Below, piece by piece: positions 20,822 to 32,756 of a stretch of 37,918 nucleotides of DNA. Position 1 is the first letter of the stretch. The number at the start of each line of letters is the position of its first letter. Source of the stretch: Cylindrobasidium torrendii FP15055 ss-10. Lineage: Eukaryota; Basidiomycota; Agaricomycetes; Agaricales; Physalacriaceae. The translations under genes were made by a program, and so were the position numbers. The notes under the pieces are model-generated. The model made no database searches. It saw nothing but the letters and a program-made list of their open reading frames with translations, and had not been told where the DNA came from. The stretch lies in contig KN880661.1 in NCBI GenBank assembly GCA_000934385.1, positions 1-37,918 on the forward strand, written 5' to 3'.

Positions 20822-21733
20822 AACTGTCGAGGAGGCGAGACCAAAGTGGGACTTGGGTACAATGCCATGTCTTCGCCCCAATGAACCCAGACGATGAGTC
20901 CGTCGTCGGGCTCTTTCATTTGGCAATGGTTTCTTGCTGAGAAACGATAGATGCTGTAATAACGTACTAGTGCGCAGTCTTGCGAGATCACCTGCGTAAC
21001 ATGAAAGAGCTGCTCACCGAGCCGTCGTTTTGTTGGAATACGACTGGGCCGTCTGCTTGCATGCTAACTCTCAGTAGTCCAATGATTTTGTATAGCACAG
21101 CTCTCTATCTGTGCAAGATTGAATTTTGACAGGCAAGCCTCCCGACCTCTTCGTAGTTCAATAAATCGATCTGTAAGCACTAGGCGGCATGCGCTTACCT
21201 GCGCCAATCTTCTGCGAAATGAACTCCTGGAGAAATCATCGCCAGCGCTTCCCCTGCGAAAGCTCCTTCCGAGTTCCGCCCGCATAGTACACCAGAGTAC
21301 ACCTCCGAATAACAATAGACATCGCTGTGACCTCGCTGTGACCAATTCCTAATCCCCCGAGGTGAGCAAGCGGTATCCTCCTCTATAGTGCTCTGAAAGC
21401 GCTTTAACATTTTAACTGGCGTATTATACAGCTAGGTCACAGAGATTCAAGCGCTCTGCACGACTTCGAAATTCTTGATTCAAGACAACACGAGCGTCTT
21501 AGTATACACTCGTACCATCACACAACATTGTTCACAATCCAGTTCTTCTATAATTGAGACAAACAGAGATAGACAGAGGAAAAAACAACAGGGTAGCAGC
21601 TAATGTCACAGAGTATGTATGTTAATGCAGATGATATGAGGTCTAAACAACTTTCTTCTTTCGCGATCTCCCACAACGACGAGCAAGTCTCAGATATACG
21701 ACCCACGGCCGCCATCGACAGCCAAGCTGGCGC
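20822..21733. other. Region upstream of the acyltransferase array
   Basis: It contains the promoter of copy 4 and a possible acyltransferase fragment (21199-21330, listed separately). From about 21420 to 21733 it is the 3' flank of ATP-citrate lyase, AT-rich near 21540-21620, with no other gene seen. Confidence 0.45.
21199..21330 (-). pseudogene. Possible eroded acyltransferase exon 3 fragment
   Basis: On the minus strand a 29-codon stretch runs from MRAELG to LAQ. Copies 3 and 4 have M-R-(A/T)-ELG to LAQ over 30 codons at the matching place, and copy 4 also shares the preceding C.MRAELG context. The middle is not conserved and neither exon 1 nor exon 2 is present. If real, the array once had a fifth member upstream. 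The match is short, so chance similarity remains possible. Confidence 0.4.
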
Positions 21734-24700
21734 TTAAGCGAGCTTGGAGAGCACCCGCGGCTGGCCGACATCCGCCATGTTGATGAAGATGTCGTCCGCA
21801 GGGTGGCGGTACAGCGGCGCCCTCAGTCTCTTCTGGTCGAGGTGGTGACCGATGAAGCCAATGGAGCGGCCGAGCACGAACAATCCGTTGAGAGTACCGA
21901 TCTTGATGTACTCGTCTGCCTCCTCGCGCGAGAATGCGCCTGAATCCCGGAGGAGATCGACGAAGCAGACAGCAATGCAACCATCGACGTTGAGGATGAG
22001 AGTATCCTTCTTCGAAGTGGTGACCTTCTCGACAGCGAGCGCGTAGTCGAGCAGCGAGTGTGAGGGGAAGTTCTTGCGAACGTACTCCTTGACAAGCTCG
22101 ACACGGAGATCAGGGTTGTTGACGCTCTTGATCTTGTGGCCAATACCAGAGACTATGGACATGTCAACAACAATCACCAAGAACAAGAGCGCAACATACT
22201 AAGCTTGTTCGCCTTGCGTGAGTTGTCAACGAACTCGCGAGGGGTGAGGCCAGTGTCGCGTGCGTTGGAGAACATCGATGCAGCTTCATCGAGAGCACCA
22301 CCGAAGCGGGAACCGATGGTGAGGAGACCAGATGCAAGCGAGGAGATCAAATCCTTGCCAGCGCGAGTGGCAACGATGGTGTTCATGGCACTATAGAGCA
22401 AAATCAGACAAGCTCGTTCAACAACAGAATGAGCGAACGCACCCAGACACGGCGGGGCCGTGGTCAGCAGTGAGCATGAGGACCATCTCGACGAACTTGG
22501 TTGCCCAAGGTGGCAAGCGGCGCTTGAACCACAACAGGGAAACGACACCACCAAGACCGATGTCATCCTTGAAGACGTCGGAAATGCGCATGCCGGCGTA
22601 CAAAAGCTCTTGACCACGCTCGTCGGAGATGGTGGAGATGAATGCGGCGGGCTTGCGAATGAGGCCAAGCTCCTGCGCCCACTTGTAGTCCATGGGGATG
22701 ACGGGTGGCTCGCGCTCAGCCTGAGTCTTGATGACACCGCTGTTGACAAGCGACTGGTAGGTTTCACGGAGAACCGAAGGCAGGTCCTCGAAGGTGTCCG
22801 GGACAACGAAGCCAGCAGCCTTCATCGCATTGTTTTTGGCATCCGCAGTCTCCAAATCAGAGTTGGCCATGGAACCAGCGTGACCGAACTGAACCTCGGT
22901 AGTGAACATCTTGGCGCAAGTACCAATGGCCCAGGCGACAATGGGCTTCTTGATCTGTCCACTCTTGACGGCCTCGATGACACGGTATTCCTCTACACCA
23001 CCGACCTCACCAAGGAGGACAAGCATCTTGCAGTCGGGGTCAGCCTCATAGCGGAGGAGATGGTCGATGAAGGTGGAGCCGGGGTAGCGGTCACCACCGA
23101 TGGCGATACCCTCGTAGGTACCGTTGGTGGTGAAGGAAAGGATGTTGTTGAGTTCGTTGGACATGCCTCCAGACTTGGAAACGTAGCCGACAGAGCCAGC
23201 GCGATAGAGCTTAGAAGCGATGATGTTGTCCATCATACTGCAAAAGCATGTTAGCAAACAATGAAAACATCAGCAACGGATCACATACCCTCCGGAGTTA
23301 CCGATCCTGAAGCAACCAGGCTTAATACCACCGACAGTGGCAGGGCCGATGATGAGGACACCGCGCTCCTGAGCCTCGTAGAGGATGTCACGAGCATGGC
23401 GCTCGGGAACACCCTCAGCGATGAGAGCAATCGACTTGATCTTGTCGGAGTGGGTGTTGAGGATCTCCATGGTCGAACCGAGAACGGAACGGGAGGAGGC
23501 AAAGTTGACAACGCTGTCGACGTCGGGGTGCTTGGCAACAGCTTCGTCAACAGATGTGTAGACGGGGAGGAGAGTCTCCTTTGTTCCCCAGTAGAACTTC
23601 TGGATGTGGTGTCCACCGAAGGGGTAGATCATGGCGGCGACAGAGGGAGTCGCACGTCCGCACGAGTAGTCAAAGTCAAGCATGCCCTGGATAGCACGGG
23701 GCTGGAGACCGTAAACAAGGCAGCGGGTGCTGGCATCGAATGGACGGAACCATGGGCGGGAAGAGGGCGAGGCAGCGTCGAAGTGAACGATCTGATCACC
23801 AGGCTGGGTGCGTTCGCCGGTTGCGGCGTCGATGGAACCAACGGCGGGAGGCTCTGAAGCTACGATGCCAGCGGGCTCAGCAGGAGTACCGGGGCTAGTG
23901 GCAGCGATGGACTTCGGGGCGTCGGCGGCGGCCTTCTTGGACGCAATTCCGAGAGCGAGAGGGACGATCTCAGTAATGTGTGTCTCCGGGCCGAAGACGC
24001 GGATGGGGACACCAAGAGACTCTCCAAGAAGGCGCATGGCCTTGAGACCCTCCTGGTAGTTGGGACCACCACGGCGGACGTAGATCTTGACGCCGGATGC
24101 GATGAGCTGCTGCTTGTACTCTTTGAGAGCGCGGATGATACCCTTGAAGGTAGCAGCAACGTTGGTGAAGTTGGCAATACCACCACCAATGATGAGAATC
24201 TTGCCCTCCGGGCGAGGAGTGCCGCGGGTGATGAGGTCGATGATTGTCTTTGCGTACTCGTATGTCTGTCCCTCTGTTGGGGCACCAGAGTACTCGCCGT
24301 AGTTGGCCAGCTCGTGGGCAAATCCTAAAAGATCAATTAGGCTCGGTCGGTATTGTTAGACAACAAAACGCACCACAGGCGGCAATAGCGTCAGAGTAGA
24401 CGACGGATGCACCACCACCAGCAACCATAGTCCACACGCGACCCTCTGCATTGAGGACGGTGAGCTTGAGGGATGCACCGGTTGAGGCATCGAGCTTCTG
24501 GATGTAGGCCTCTTCCTTGGTGAGCGAACGACCGAAGGGGGCAGGGAAGACCATTGGCGGGCCGCGGTCGGCAGTGACCTTGCCAGCCTTGGAAGTACCG
24601 GCGGTAGTCGCGCCCTCGTAGACGCTGAGGTCACGGGCAATAGCCCATTTCATGCCAACAAGCGACTCGGCAGTCTGGTCAAGCTTGGCAGCCATGTCGA

Positions 24701-25546
24701 TGTAGTGGATCTCACTCTTGCCAGACTTGGACTCCGAAGGACCAAGGGCGATGAGAGGGTTGATCTCGAGGTATGCGAAGTGGAGGTCGACATAGACAGA
24801 GTAGAGGCGGACAAGGAAGTCGACGAGGGTATCTTTCTTGTCTTCAGCGACGTGGACGAGGAGGGTGTCCTTGATCGTCTGGAGGCTAGGGAAGGTCTTT
24901 GGGTTTTTGGATGTTGCAATGGGAATGTTGAGCTTGAGAGCCTTAGCGTCGACATCACCGACATCGACACCACCTTCGTGGGTGAAGAGGATGGTATCAC
25001 CCTCACGCGACGAGTTGATGCAGACATAGAACTCGGTCGATGCCGGATGGGGGAGGAAAGGCTCGAGGATGAAGGTGGTCAGAGGACCAGAAACAGATTC
25101 CACCTGACAAGGACGCGTCAGTACTGCAGAGGTCCTCGTGTAGATCGATAACTGGCACACACTTTTTGGACCTTGCCGGCGCGGTCAGTAATCCAGCCAT
25201 AGGCTTCTTCGAGAGACTTGTTGAGAGCGAGGAGGCCCGCCTTGCCACGGCGCTTGATGAGCTGGTCGGGCTTAGCCACGAACTTGAGACCCGCCTCTTG
25301 CGTCCACTTGGGGAGCGCGTCGATTGGCGTAGACGTGCCAGTCGCATCGTCGTAAGACACTTGGGCAACGCGGGGGTAGGGAATGGTTGCAGACTCTCCC
25401 AGCGTGAGGGAGGGCTCAATCACCGGCACACGGGTGAGCCAGTATGTGAGCAGCAACTTCGCATCGTACTCGTGGATCGCTACGGACAGTTGTGTCAGCA
25501 GTTATCCAGCGAACAGACAGAGGCAATACTCACCCTTCGAAGACAT
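21734..25546 (-). CDS. ATP-citrate lyase, single fused polypeptide
   Basis: Seven exons: 25534-25546 (13 nt), 25163-25479, 24374-25103, 23289-24324, 22443-23237, 22200-22390, 21734-22152; all phases fit and give 1166 residues. It starts [19 protein letters not shown]. The N-terminal part is the ATP-grasp and citrate-binding region, followed by the CoA-binding fold. The phosphohistidine lies in QFGHAGSMA (His about 818). The C-terminal citrate-synthase-like domain carries DHGPAVSG (His about 958) and [16 protein letters not shown]. The enzyme cleaves citrate with ATP and CoA to acetyl-CoA and oxaloacetate in the cytosol, feeding lipid, sterol and acetylation reactions. Animals and basidiomycetes have this fused form; filamentous ascomycetes usually have two subunits. 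Long antisense open frames over exons 4 and 5 are codon-bias shadows. Confidence 0.97.
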
Positions 25547-26421
25547 GGTAGTGGTGGGAGGAGGGAAGGAAGACGATTCGTCGGCAATCGAACGAGGGCT
25601 GATTTTATTGAGACCCCAATCCCCATCTGATCGCGGTATCTGCGCGTCCCTAACTCGGACGCGTTTTCGGCGTCTTGGTGCGCGTCTTGTTATGGTGCGA
25701 CATTTTTCTTGTCGGTGCGAGACAATTTATCTTGCCATCGCTCTATGAAAAATAAAATTGCCCGTCAATAATAGTTGTCCATTTTGTTGTCCATTTTGCG
25801 CGCCATTTGTCCACCGTTCCAGCCTCTGTCCTCTAACAGGACCGGGGGGGACACATAGTGGCACCATTACTACCAGACTCCACGGATTCGCTCGCGATTG
25901 GGGGACCCCATTCGCAGCTTCATACCCTGCTCCTTCCTGGTCGCATTTTGCAGCTACCGCGTCCATTTTACTTCTTTCCCCATCCCCGACCTGCATGGTT
26001 CCTCCCCAAGCTTGCCCCAGAAACCCTCTTATCGTGCTCAGATCACGCCAGGAGACGCGTTTCCTCCTCCGAGTCGTTCACTCGCAGCCTCACTTGCCAT
26101 TTATTTGTCCACCTCGTCGTCTATTTCCATTCCGCTCGGCTATTAGAATGATAATGGTAAACCTAAGTCGTAAACGCGTAAATCCTACCGTACCTTCCCC
26201 CCGTCCGTCCGGTATAGTGATGCTATTTCCCCTTCGTATCAGTCGTAATCGTGTCGTGTCAAAGCAACAAATGAAAAAATAAATTCATGCATGAATAGAA
26301 AGCGGGGGCGATGTGCGTGCGATAAATCAAAGTCGGTTCCTAAGGTGATATGTGTGGGTTGGTGTGCAAGGTGAGTAGGGCTGTGGCGCGCTCGAACCAT
26401 TCGGTGGTCGTTGTCTGGGTG
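25547..26421. other. ATP-citrate lyase promoter region and 3' flank of the next gene
   Basis: The first 200-300 nt upstream of the ATP-citrate lyase start are its probable promoter and 5' UTR. Plus-strand open frames at 25758-26282 lack recognisable content and have low-complexity composition. Around 26150-26300 the DNA becomes AT-rich, fitting the 3' UTR of the minus-strand gene that ends at 26422. The nested direct repeat ttgtccattttg occurs twice near 25776-25800. Confidence 0.45.
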
Positions 26422-26973
26422 CTATGACTTCCCCGCAGCGGCTTCACTCTTCCCTCTCGGTCGTCCAGTGTCTGCACTCCCATTTCGCGTGAGGGTACTC
26501 AGATCATCCTTGCTAAAGAAGTCGTCTTCCCCTTCGTACGGTGACGACCCTGCATTGATCTGGGTAGAGTATTAGTATAGTGCGCCACGGGAATGCAGAG
26601 GCATATGTGTTGCATGGTGGAGGGTCTGATCGTATTGCACATTTGTGCTTCGCGCGGCTGCAGCGCCAACAAGAGGGAAGCATTGCCCCTGTCCATCCGA
26701 GCCTTAACAGGCTGCCGTGCGAGAGGAAGGCGCCAGCCAGAAGACACTCACCCATTGGCCCAGTACATCTCCTAGTCTGTTCGCCTCCTCCTGCGTAAAC
26801 TTCACCTCCGTCCCTTTCTCGGCATGTATCCGCAGCAGCTCGCTCAACGTGCGCTTGCCGTCCTTCCCACCCTCCTCCAACGTACTGGAGTCGTCGCCCG
26901 TTCCTGGGAAAGCCACAGAGCTTCCATTCTGCGACATCGACTTGTCCCAGTCGTCTGGTGGTGGTGTCGACAT
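26422..26973 (-). CDS. Small two-exon protein of unknown function (119 aa)
   Basis: Exons 26752-26973 (74 codons) and 26422-26559 (45 codons plus stop) flank a 192-nt GT-AG intron, long for this window. The protein starts MSTPPPDDWDKSMSQNGSS. Its core is RTLSELLRIHAEKGTEVKFT, then QEEANRLGDVLGQW joined across the intron to INAGSSPYEGEDDFFSKDDL. The tail is Ser/Arg/Lys-rich. No signal peptide or membrane helix is seen. The helical core and acidic SPYEGEDDFF stretch look like a conserved adaptor-type protein, but I cannot name the family. The clean reading frame across a canonical intron supports a real gene. Confidence 0.72.
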
Positions 26974-27675
26974 GGTCCGTGGATGTAGTTGTATTGATAT
27001 TAGTAGAGGCTGATTTCCCCGCGCGACGGTTGCAGAAGATTAGCTGGTCGTAAATAGTATTTGTGTGATTTCAGCCGCTCGGGCGTGCGAATTAGGCTGC
27101 GACGGCGGAAATTCTTCGAGAATGGTCCAGAGGTCCGGGCTGGAATGCTTGTCCGAGCTCTGCTTAGCGACGTATAATGTTCGAATGGGTTGCTAGCTCC
27201 GCGGAGGCTAGGAAGAGGATGTTCACTGCTCTTGGAGCAGGAGTGTCCGCACAAGTGCAGATGCCGACGTGAACGTCGGTCGTTATCGAGGAAGTAGGTC
27301 TTGAGCTCGGGGCGCAATGAAGGGCCCGCTGCTAGCCTTGATGTTGATGGTCGTCTGTTGGACTGGACGGATGATGAAGCGCACGCGACGCGCTTGTTTG
27401 TACGGAGGACCCCATCAATAAACAATGGCAACACCTCCTGACGCCACTTATGTGACTATCACTGCCATAAACACGAAAGTCCACCTCTCGCCATCGTCAA
27501 ATGGCATGAAGAGTGAAATGTGCGCATTACGGTCGCGATGCCCTCTCTTTGGAAGCTCATTGCGTTGAATTAGTCGTGAATTCTATCAACACGACGGCTC
27601 TTCGAAGTTCGAGCACTGCGTGGGAAACATTATACGTCAACTGAACGTCTGGATATCGTTTGCTAGCTACCCACG
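26974..27675. other. Intergenic region between divergent genes
   Basis: This is the shared upstream region of the minus-strand small gene and the plus-strand F-box-like gene. A minus-strand frame over 27000-27434 is Arg/Ser-rich, lacks an ATG start and looks like chance. Confidence 0.45.
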
Positions 27676-29142
27676 ATGTACCGTGCTACAATCGCGCCCA
27701 TCCGCCGGATGCCCCCGGAAATTATGGTGGACGTCTTCCAGTATTGCGTTTCTCCACCAACGGAGGACTCAGCTTGTGACCCAGATGGGATGCGATGGAC
27801 TCTTGCGCGCGTATGCAACTTGTGGAATCGTATAATACATGACACGCCAGTTCTCTGGACAACAATCGTGGTGATTCCGACAGACACACCCAATGCTGCG
27901 TCCATACTGGAAGGCCATATCCGGCGAGCGTGCAATCTCCCTTTATTCGTTGTTATAGACGAATACAGAAACACCGCAAAAACTACCTTGTTGAATGCGC
28001 ATTTGCTTGCCATACTCTTTGCATCATCCCCGCAATGGCAACTCCTGCATATTTCTCTGTCAAGTGCATGCGTGCTTGATGTCATGTCCCACCTCCTGCC
28101 GTGCGGGCTTCCTGCGCTCGAGGAGGCTGTTATTCATTCTGGGAGTGACGGGACTCTGGGATGCCCAGGGTGTGGCGCCGACGATACCATGCAGCAGGGC
28201 AAGGCATACCAATGGTTTGAGAATTTCACTGGTCTTCGTCGCTTGCATCTTCAATCACTACCACACGGCCTGGACCTGCGATGGCCCTTGTCCATCGACC
28301 ATCTCAGCAATTGGGTTGTCATCAATGACAAACGGTCGCAAAGTGACAATCTCCAGCGCATTCTCAACATCGAGAATCTAGAAGAATGGCATGTCATGAT
28401 CTTGTTCCCTCCAGTGCGGCATTCTCTTCAAACGCCTCTCCTCCATACCAAACTGCGTATCCTTCGCGGTATCACTCCCGTACTCTTGTGCGATCTCACC
28501 CTACCTTCCCTTGAGCAACTTACATTCCGGCCACCATCACACTTACCAGACGGAGACCCAGTGGACGAGGATGCGCACAAGTCTTGCTGGGAGGACTTCG
28601 CAAACTTCCTTTCTCGCTCCAAGTGCCGGCTAACGCAACTAGTCGCCCTTGACGCTAACATCACAATGGATCCGCGATTTCTTGCCCAGACGATACAGCA
28701 GCTCTCCGACTCCCTCGTTGAATTTGGGTTCTGCATTGATCGTGCGCCGGCGCCTATGAGTATCGCCACGAACATTCTCCAAGCCCTCACACACACGAGC
28801 AAGTCTGCAGGCCTTCTTCCGGACCTACTCGCTCTCGTCGTTGCTCTACACGAAGACGTGGTACATTGGGTCGACAATGACATCCTGGTAGAGTTAGGTG
28901 TGCTGTTGAAATCGCGTCGGAGCAAGGAGATGGCAGCGACTTGGCAAGTACCTGCGTTGCGGGAGGTTACAGTGAACTTCCAAGATGCCAATTGCTATCA
29001 ATCGATATGGCTTCGGTATTTGCGGAAGCTCAGCGCCGAGGGTCTAAGGGTCATTCCACCGACACGACGCGCAATACAGAGCGCCAACGTGCCATATTGG
29101 GCTGGTAGTTGGCGAGATCGGCAAAGAGAGTTATCTCATTAG
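27676..29142 (+). CDS. F-box-like protein (488 aa)
   Basis: Single exon with an ATG in CACGATG context. The N-terminus reads IAPIRRMPPEIMVDVFQYC followed by LARVCNLWNRIIHDTPVLWT, the typical F-box-like pattern of the large basidiomycete families (P.EI..F..C, then ..VC..W..I....P.LW). The remaining 400 residues are leucine-rich with scattered LRR-like periodicity (LEEWHVMI, LRILRGITP, LPSLEQLTF), as in substrate-recognition domains of SCF ubiquitin ligases. It probably acts in the cytosol or nucleus by binding Skp1, and the target is unknown. Such genes are numerous and fast-evolving in Agaricomycetes. No link to its neighbours is apparent. Confidence 0.82.
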   Translation: MYRATIAPIRRMPPEIMVDVFQYCVSPPTEDSACDPDGMRWTLARVCNLWNRIIHDTPVLWTTIVVIPTDTPNAASILEGHIRRACNLPLFVVIDEYRNTAKTTLLNAHLLAILFASSPQWQLLHISLSSACVLDVMSHLLPCGLPALEEAVIHSGSDGTLGCPGCGADDTMQQGKAYQWFENFTGLRRLHLQSLPHGLDLRWPLSIDHLSNWVVINDKRSQSDNLQRILNIENLEEWHVMILFPPVRHSLQTPLLHTKLRILRGITPVLLCDLTLPSLEQLTFRPPSHLPDGDPVDEDAHKSCWEDFANFLSRSKCRLTQLVALDANITMDPRFLAQTIQQLSDSLVEFGFCIDRAPAPMSIATNILQALTHTSKSAGLLPDLLALVVALHEDVVHWVDNDILVELGVLLKSRRSKEMAATWQVPALREVTVNFQDANCYQSIWLRYLRKLSAEGLRVIPPTRRAIQSANVPYWAGSWRDRQRELSH

Positions 29143-30929
29143 CGTTCATCTATGTTCAATGTAGCGAAGCTGTGTCTCTGGGAGTTGGTAGCTCTGAATT
29201 TTATGCGTCTGAAAATTACCGCTCATTCCGCGATGTTTGTTGATACTGAAAGCCTATTTCTCCATGTGGCTATGATTGTTATCTCCATCGAGCGCGCGCG
29301 ATCCTCGTGTTAGCAACTCATTGCACTCTCGCATCGACAATCGCCGCCAGAGCGTTTTGTGGGTGTAAAATGGTGGTGAATGGGTATTTTGCCCGAAGAA
29401 CTAGAATTGATTCAGTGAACTGCAGAGGCGGTCAAGCTGAACTTGGAACTTCGCCCATTGAGGCAAGGCGTGGTAGCTCACTCAGTATCCGAAATATGCG
29501 GAGTACTCCGAGATAGATGGACAAGTTGTGATATTTAATTTCCGCCAAATACCACTTATAACTGCATATTAGCTGTCTTTATGCCATCGAATGCGGCACA
29601 TACCTGGATTGGTAATGTACTGATGACCGCCCATTTTCATTCTGCTGCCGCGTTATCCGCGGCTCACCATGAGAGCTCCTCTGTTAGTAGTTTTATCGGT
29701 CATAGAAACAGATTTACAGGGATGAGACGAATACAGGACGCCGCCCGGCCCCGAATGATTTGTGCGCGCGCCGCGTTCAACTTGCAGTTGGGCGACTGTA
29801 GTAAGTTTGTTTACCAAGCAAGGATTGCGGAATTTACAGCTCAGTTGAAGATTGCCACAGTACTGCGCCTACTCTTCACCGTACTGCCGGTGCAAGACGT
29901 TGAAACTCTGCATGAGAAACCCCGAGTTTTTCAGAAGCATTACGTTGCAAAACGTAGGGTGCTTTGCCTAAGAAGAGAGTTAGAGTAAGAAATACGTATC
30001 ACAATCATACTATTCATCGGCCATGAATCGCGCCGGGAAGAGTGGCACAAACCACATCTGATCGTAAGTCGAACCATCACGTGCAGCAGTAAGTTCAAGG
30101 CTTCTTTCGATCCGGCTTGCGCCCGGCACCCGGCGATATAATCTTTTGTACTGCCGACGGTTGGTTGGAGGCTCTTCAGCGGTAAAATACTCAACACATT
30201 GAGAGCTCATACGTATCATCCAATCGTCTGAGAACTTGCGGTGCAACTTGCTGTGATAGCACTGATTTCATTTAAGGCTTTTGAACTTGTAGAGTTTGAA
30301 GCACTGTTGGGCGTATGATAATGTGGGACTACGCATATTGATGAGGACTTTGGTTGTCGACGATACTGGGACTTTTCTACCGAATACCTCAGGTTTGCAA
30401 AACTTATCCGAAGTCGGCAGCCTCCGAATGTCGAATCAATGCAATGCTTGTTCAGAACATCCAACCACAAAGCTATGCCCCAATCCCTCTGCTAACCTTA
30501 CTTGTCCTCACGACGCTATCTCCCCTGCTAAGGACACACAGCTACGTACCCTGCCTCTGGTCAACTACAATCACCGTTCAACGTTCATTGCCCATCTGGC
30601 GCCAAATCCTCGGGACTACCATCACGATGAAATGGACCTACAACGCATTTGCTGTTTGAGCGCCCCGTAGACCCTGGAAGTCCAACCGAAGAAGAGAGCG
30701 GTATGATCCAAGCATGATGTTCAAACTCACATCGACGGAACTTCCAAATTCACCGGTACATTCACCTGGCGGCAGAAACCAGTCCCCAGAGTGCATTTAC
30801 CAATACAAGCCCGACGTGGGCTAATCCACATATCCTCAAGGCTTAGGTGCTGTTCACCACACCGTAGACACACCACACTGAACATATGGAGAGAAGTACG
30901 GGGTATATTGCAGAAGGGTATACTAGTAA
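29143..30929. other. Long intergenic region with weak ORFs
   Basis: Nothing here is firmly coding. Noted frames are a plus-strand ATG frame at 29581-29988 (135 codons, unrecognised), a minus-strand segment at about 30019-30246 whose C-terminal part reads like protein (SLELTAARDGSTYDQMWFVP) and ends in a stop, and a plus-strand frame at 30296-30670. They may be relics of older genes. No repeats with clear borders were found. Confidence 0.35.
29581..29988 (+). CDS. Hypothetical ORF (135 aa), doubtful
   Basis: ATG-started frame MPSNAAHTWIGNVLMTAHFH with no recognisable domain, signal or membrane segment. Composition is not clearly coding. It is reported because it is the longest ATG frame in an otherwise empty stretch of about 1.8 kb. 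Confidence 0.15.
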   Translation: MPSNAAHTWIGNVLMTAHFHSAAALSAAHHESSSVSSFIGHRNRFTGMRRIQDAARPRMICARAAFNLQLGDCSKFVYQARIAEFTAQLKIATVLRLLFTVLPVQDVETLHEKPRVFQKHYVAKRRVLCLRRELE

Positions 30930-32120
30930 CTAAACGCTGTTGGCACGAATCCTGCCGTCCGGCCAGCGGCGCATGGACTTGAGCGAGTCGCAGCGGAGTT
31001 GGTGCTCCATGCAGAGACGGATGAGCCGGGTCATGGACTCCAGCGCGTCCTCCTCGATTGGCGTCTGCTCTCCATGTAGTACACGAACATCTACATGTTC
31101 AAGCTTGGGGCAGAGCGCTGGTGCTTTCTGGCGCATGACTAGAAAGTCGCCAATAGCATCACAGAGCTCTGGAAGGTCGTCTGCAAAACATTCGGCTGAC
31201 AGGCGGGTGATGGGCGCCGTTGAGAGTGTAGGGGTGATGAGGGTGGATAGGAATGCATCTGGCGGGAAGTAGGGTGTGGTGTGCAATCTAGTGAGAGATG
31301 GGCACTGGCACTCGTCGCGAACGGGGAGAGTGACACCGAGCGAGACATGTTGAACAGTCTTCTGGACGCGCGCCAGAACGCGGTCAGCATCGTCGCTGTC
31401 GAGCTCGATATTCGTGACGCTGCATGCAATGGGAACCGTGTCCCATCGTTCGTCGTCCAGTGGGGTGTCACGGATTTCGAGATTCTTGAGGGTAGGAATG
31501 CGAAGGATATTGGGCAAAGCAAGGTCTGCGCCGAACGTGGGATGGGCAGGGATGTTCGCATCGTCACGGACAACAGGGAAATAGCAGACCGGGGCATGCA
31601 TTTGCGAGCGTACAACGCCAGCGATCTTGAGGTTCGCAAGGGAAGGCAGTGATGCGCAGAACGAGACGACAAGGCGCTCGCTAAGCGGTCTGAGACCCTG
31701 GGGATCGATATTGGCCAAGCCGACGGTGTGGACGCTGGGAAGCGCGGCATTCAGGATAGACGGGAGGATCGCGCCGGCTGAGCTTATCTCAAGAACTTGC
31801 AGTCGCGGCATCGCGTTGAGAAGCGGGGAAAGGTCACAGGCTTCGCCACCATCGAGCTCGACCGACAATGTCTTGGTTTGAAAAAAGTACGCGACCGGTA
31901 CGTTCTTCAAAAAAGACTTGAGGGCACTAAGAGATGCTAATTTCACATCCTAGCGTCTACATTAGCCGAATCCGTCGGTCTGTACGCTGCAACGCACCCT
32001 GAACAACGCATCGACACATGCGGCATAAGAAGCACGGTCTGCCAGCGCAAGGCTGTAGACATTGTCAAGCTCGCTGACGACGGCCTGCTTGAGTTCGAGA
32101 GGAAGAATGCTCCAGGACAT
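30930..32120 (-). CDS. F-box-like/LRR-like protein (380 aa)
   Basis: Two exons: 31998-32120 (41 codons) and 30930-31949 (339 codons plus stop), joined across a 48-nt intron with a GTGCGT donor and a CGCTAG acceptor. The start MSWSILPLELKQAVVSELDN, continuing VYSLALADRASYAACVDALF, matches a degenerate F-box (LP.EL...V...LD....L..L....R). Exon 2 is Leu-rich with LRR-like units (LPSLANLKIAGV, IPTLKNLEIRD, CPSLTRLHTTP). It is likely a substrate receptor of an SCF-type ubiquitin ligase. The F-box half lies on exon 1, which a single-frame search would miss. It is not an evident duplicate of the F-box gene at 27.7 kb. Confidence 0.75.
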
Positions 32121-32756
32121 TGTGGGCTATGAGTGATGGTCGAAGCCAGAGCAGCGAGGTTTGCTTTTATGTGTATGGACCTCGATCATGATGTCCGCGC
32201 ATGGTGGGATATAGCAAAGGCTCCGAACTAGAGTGGAAATGTCCCCGATCATCTGCCCGACCTCTACGCCGTACTCGTCGGAAAATCCACTGCGGCCCTC
32301 TGGAGCCACGCCAGGCTGGCTCTGGTCTTTTGTGCCCGTGAATTTAGCAGTAGCTTCGTATCAACGCACTTGACAGTGCGCGCTCTTACGTGGCGCAAGC
32401 AGGGCGCCCGCCGCCCGTGCATTATTCGTCATCTAAGCCTTGTATATCAGTTCAGGTGGGGCCCATCTCTGTATACAGCGTAACGATTGGGAATCCATTT
32501 ACCCCTTTACAGGTTGCCGACAGTGACTATACAAGCTTAGCGGTGACCAACAATGTACAATGCTTGCGCATGTCCACAGCAAATCCACCGGCAGTCGGGT
32601 CACCTCCGCGCAACATAGCGGCACACATTTCCCGACGAACATGTGTATCTGTGCTCTTGCTAATTCCCGGAGCATAGAGCGCACCAGAGAGCCATGCATT
32701 TCCAGTGCCACTCAAGCTGGGCCTATACAGCATCCTCCATGATCAGCGGTGGGCGG

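Noticed and set aside
22460..23857. Long plus-strand ORFs (264 and 198 codons)
   Set aside because: They are antisense to ATP-citrate lyase exons 4 and 5. They arise from strong codon bias and have no recognisable content of their own.
21734..25546. Succinyl-CoA ligase or separate ATP-citrate lyase subunits
   Set aside because: The exons join in phase into one polypeptide carrying the ATP-grasp, CoA-binding and citrate-synthase-like parts, so it is the fused lyase and not two genes.
27663..28085. Minus-strand ORF of 140 codons
   Set aside because: Antisense to the F-box-like gene, whose domain match is clear.
31139..31750. Minus-strand 203-codon ORF and plus-strand ORFs in the same stretch
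   Set aside because: Alternative frames of the second F-box-like gene. The chosen frame joins correctly to the F-box exon.
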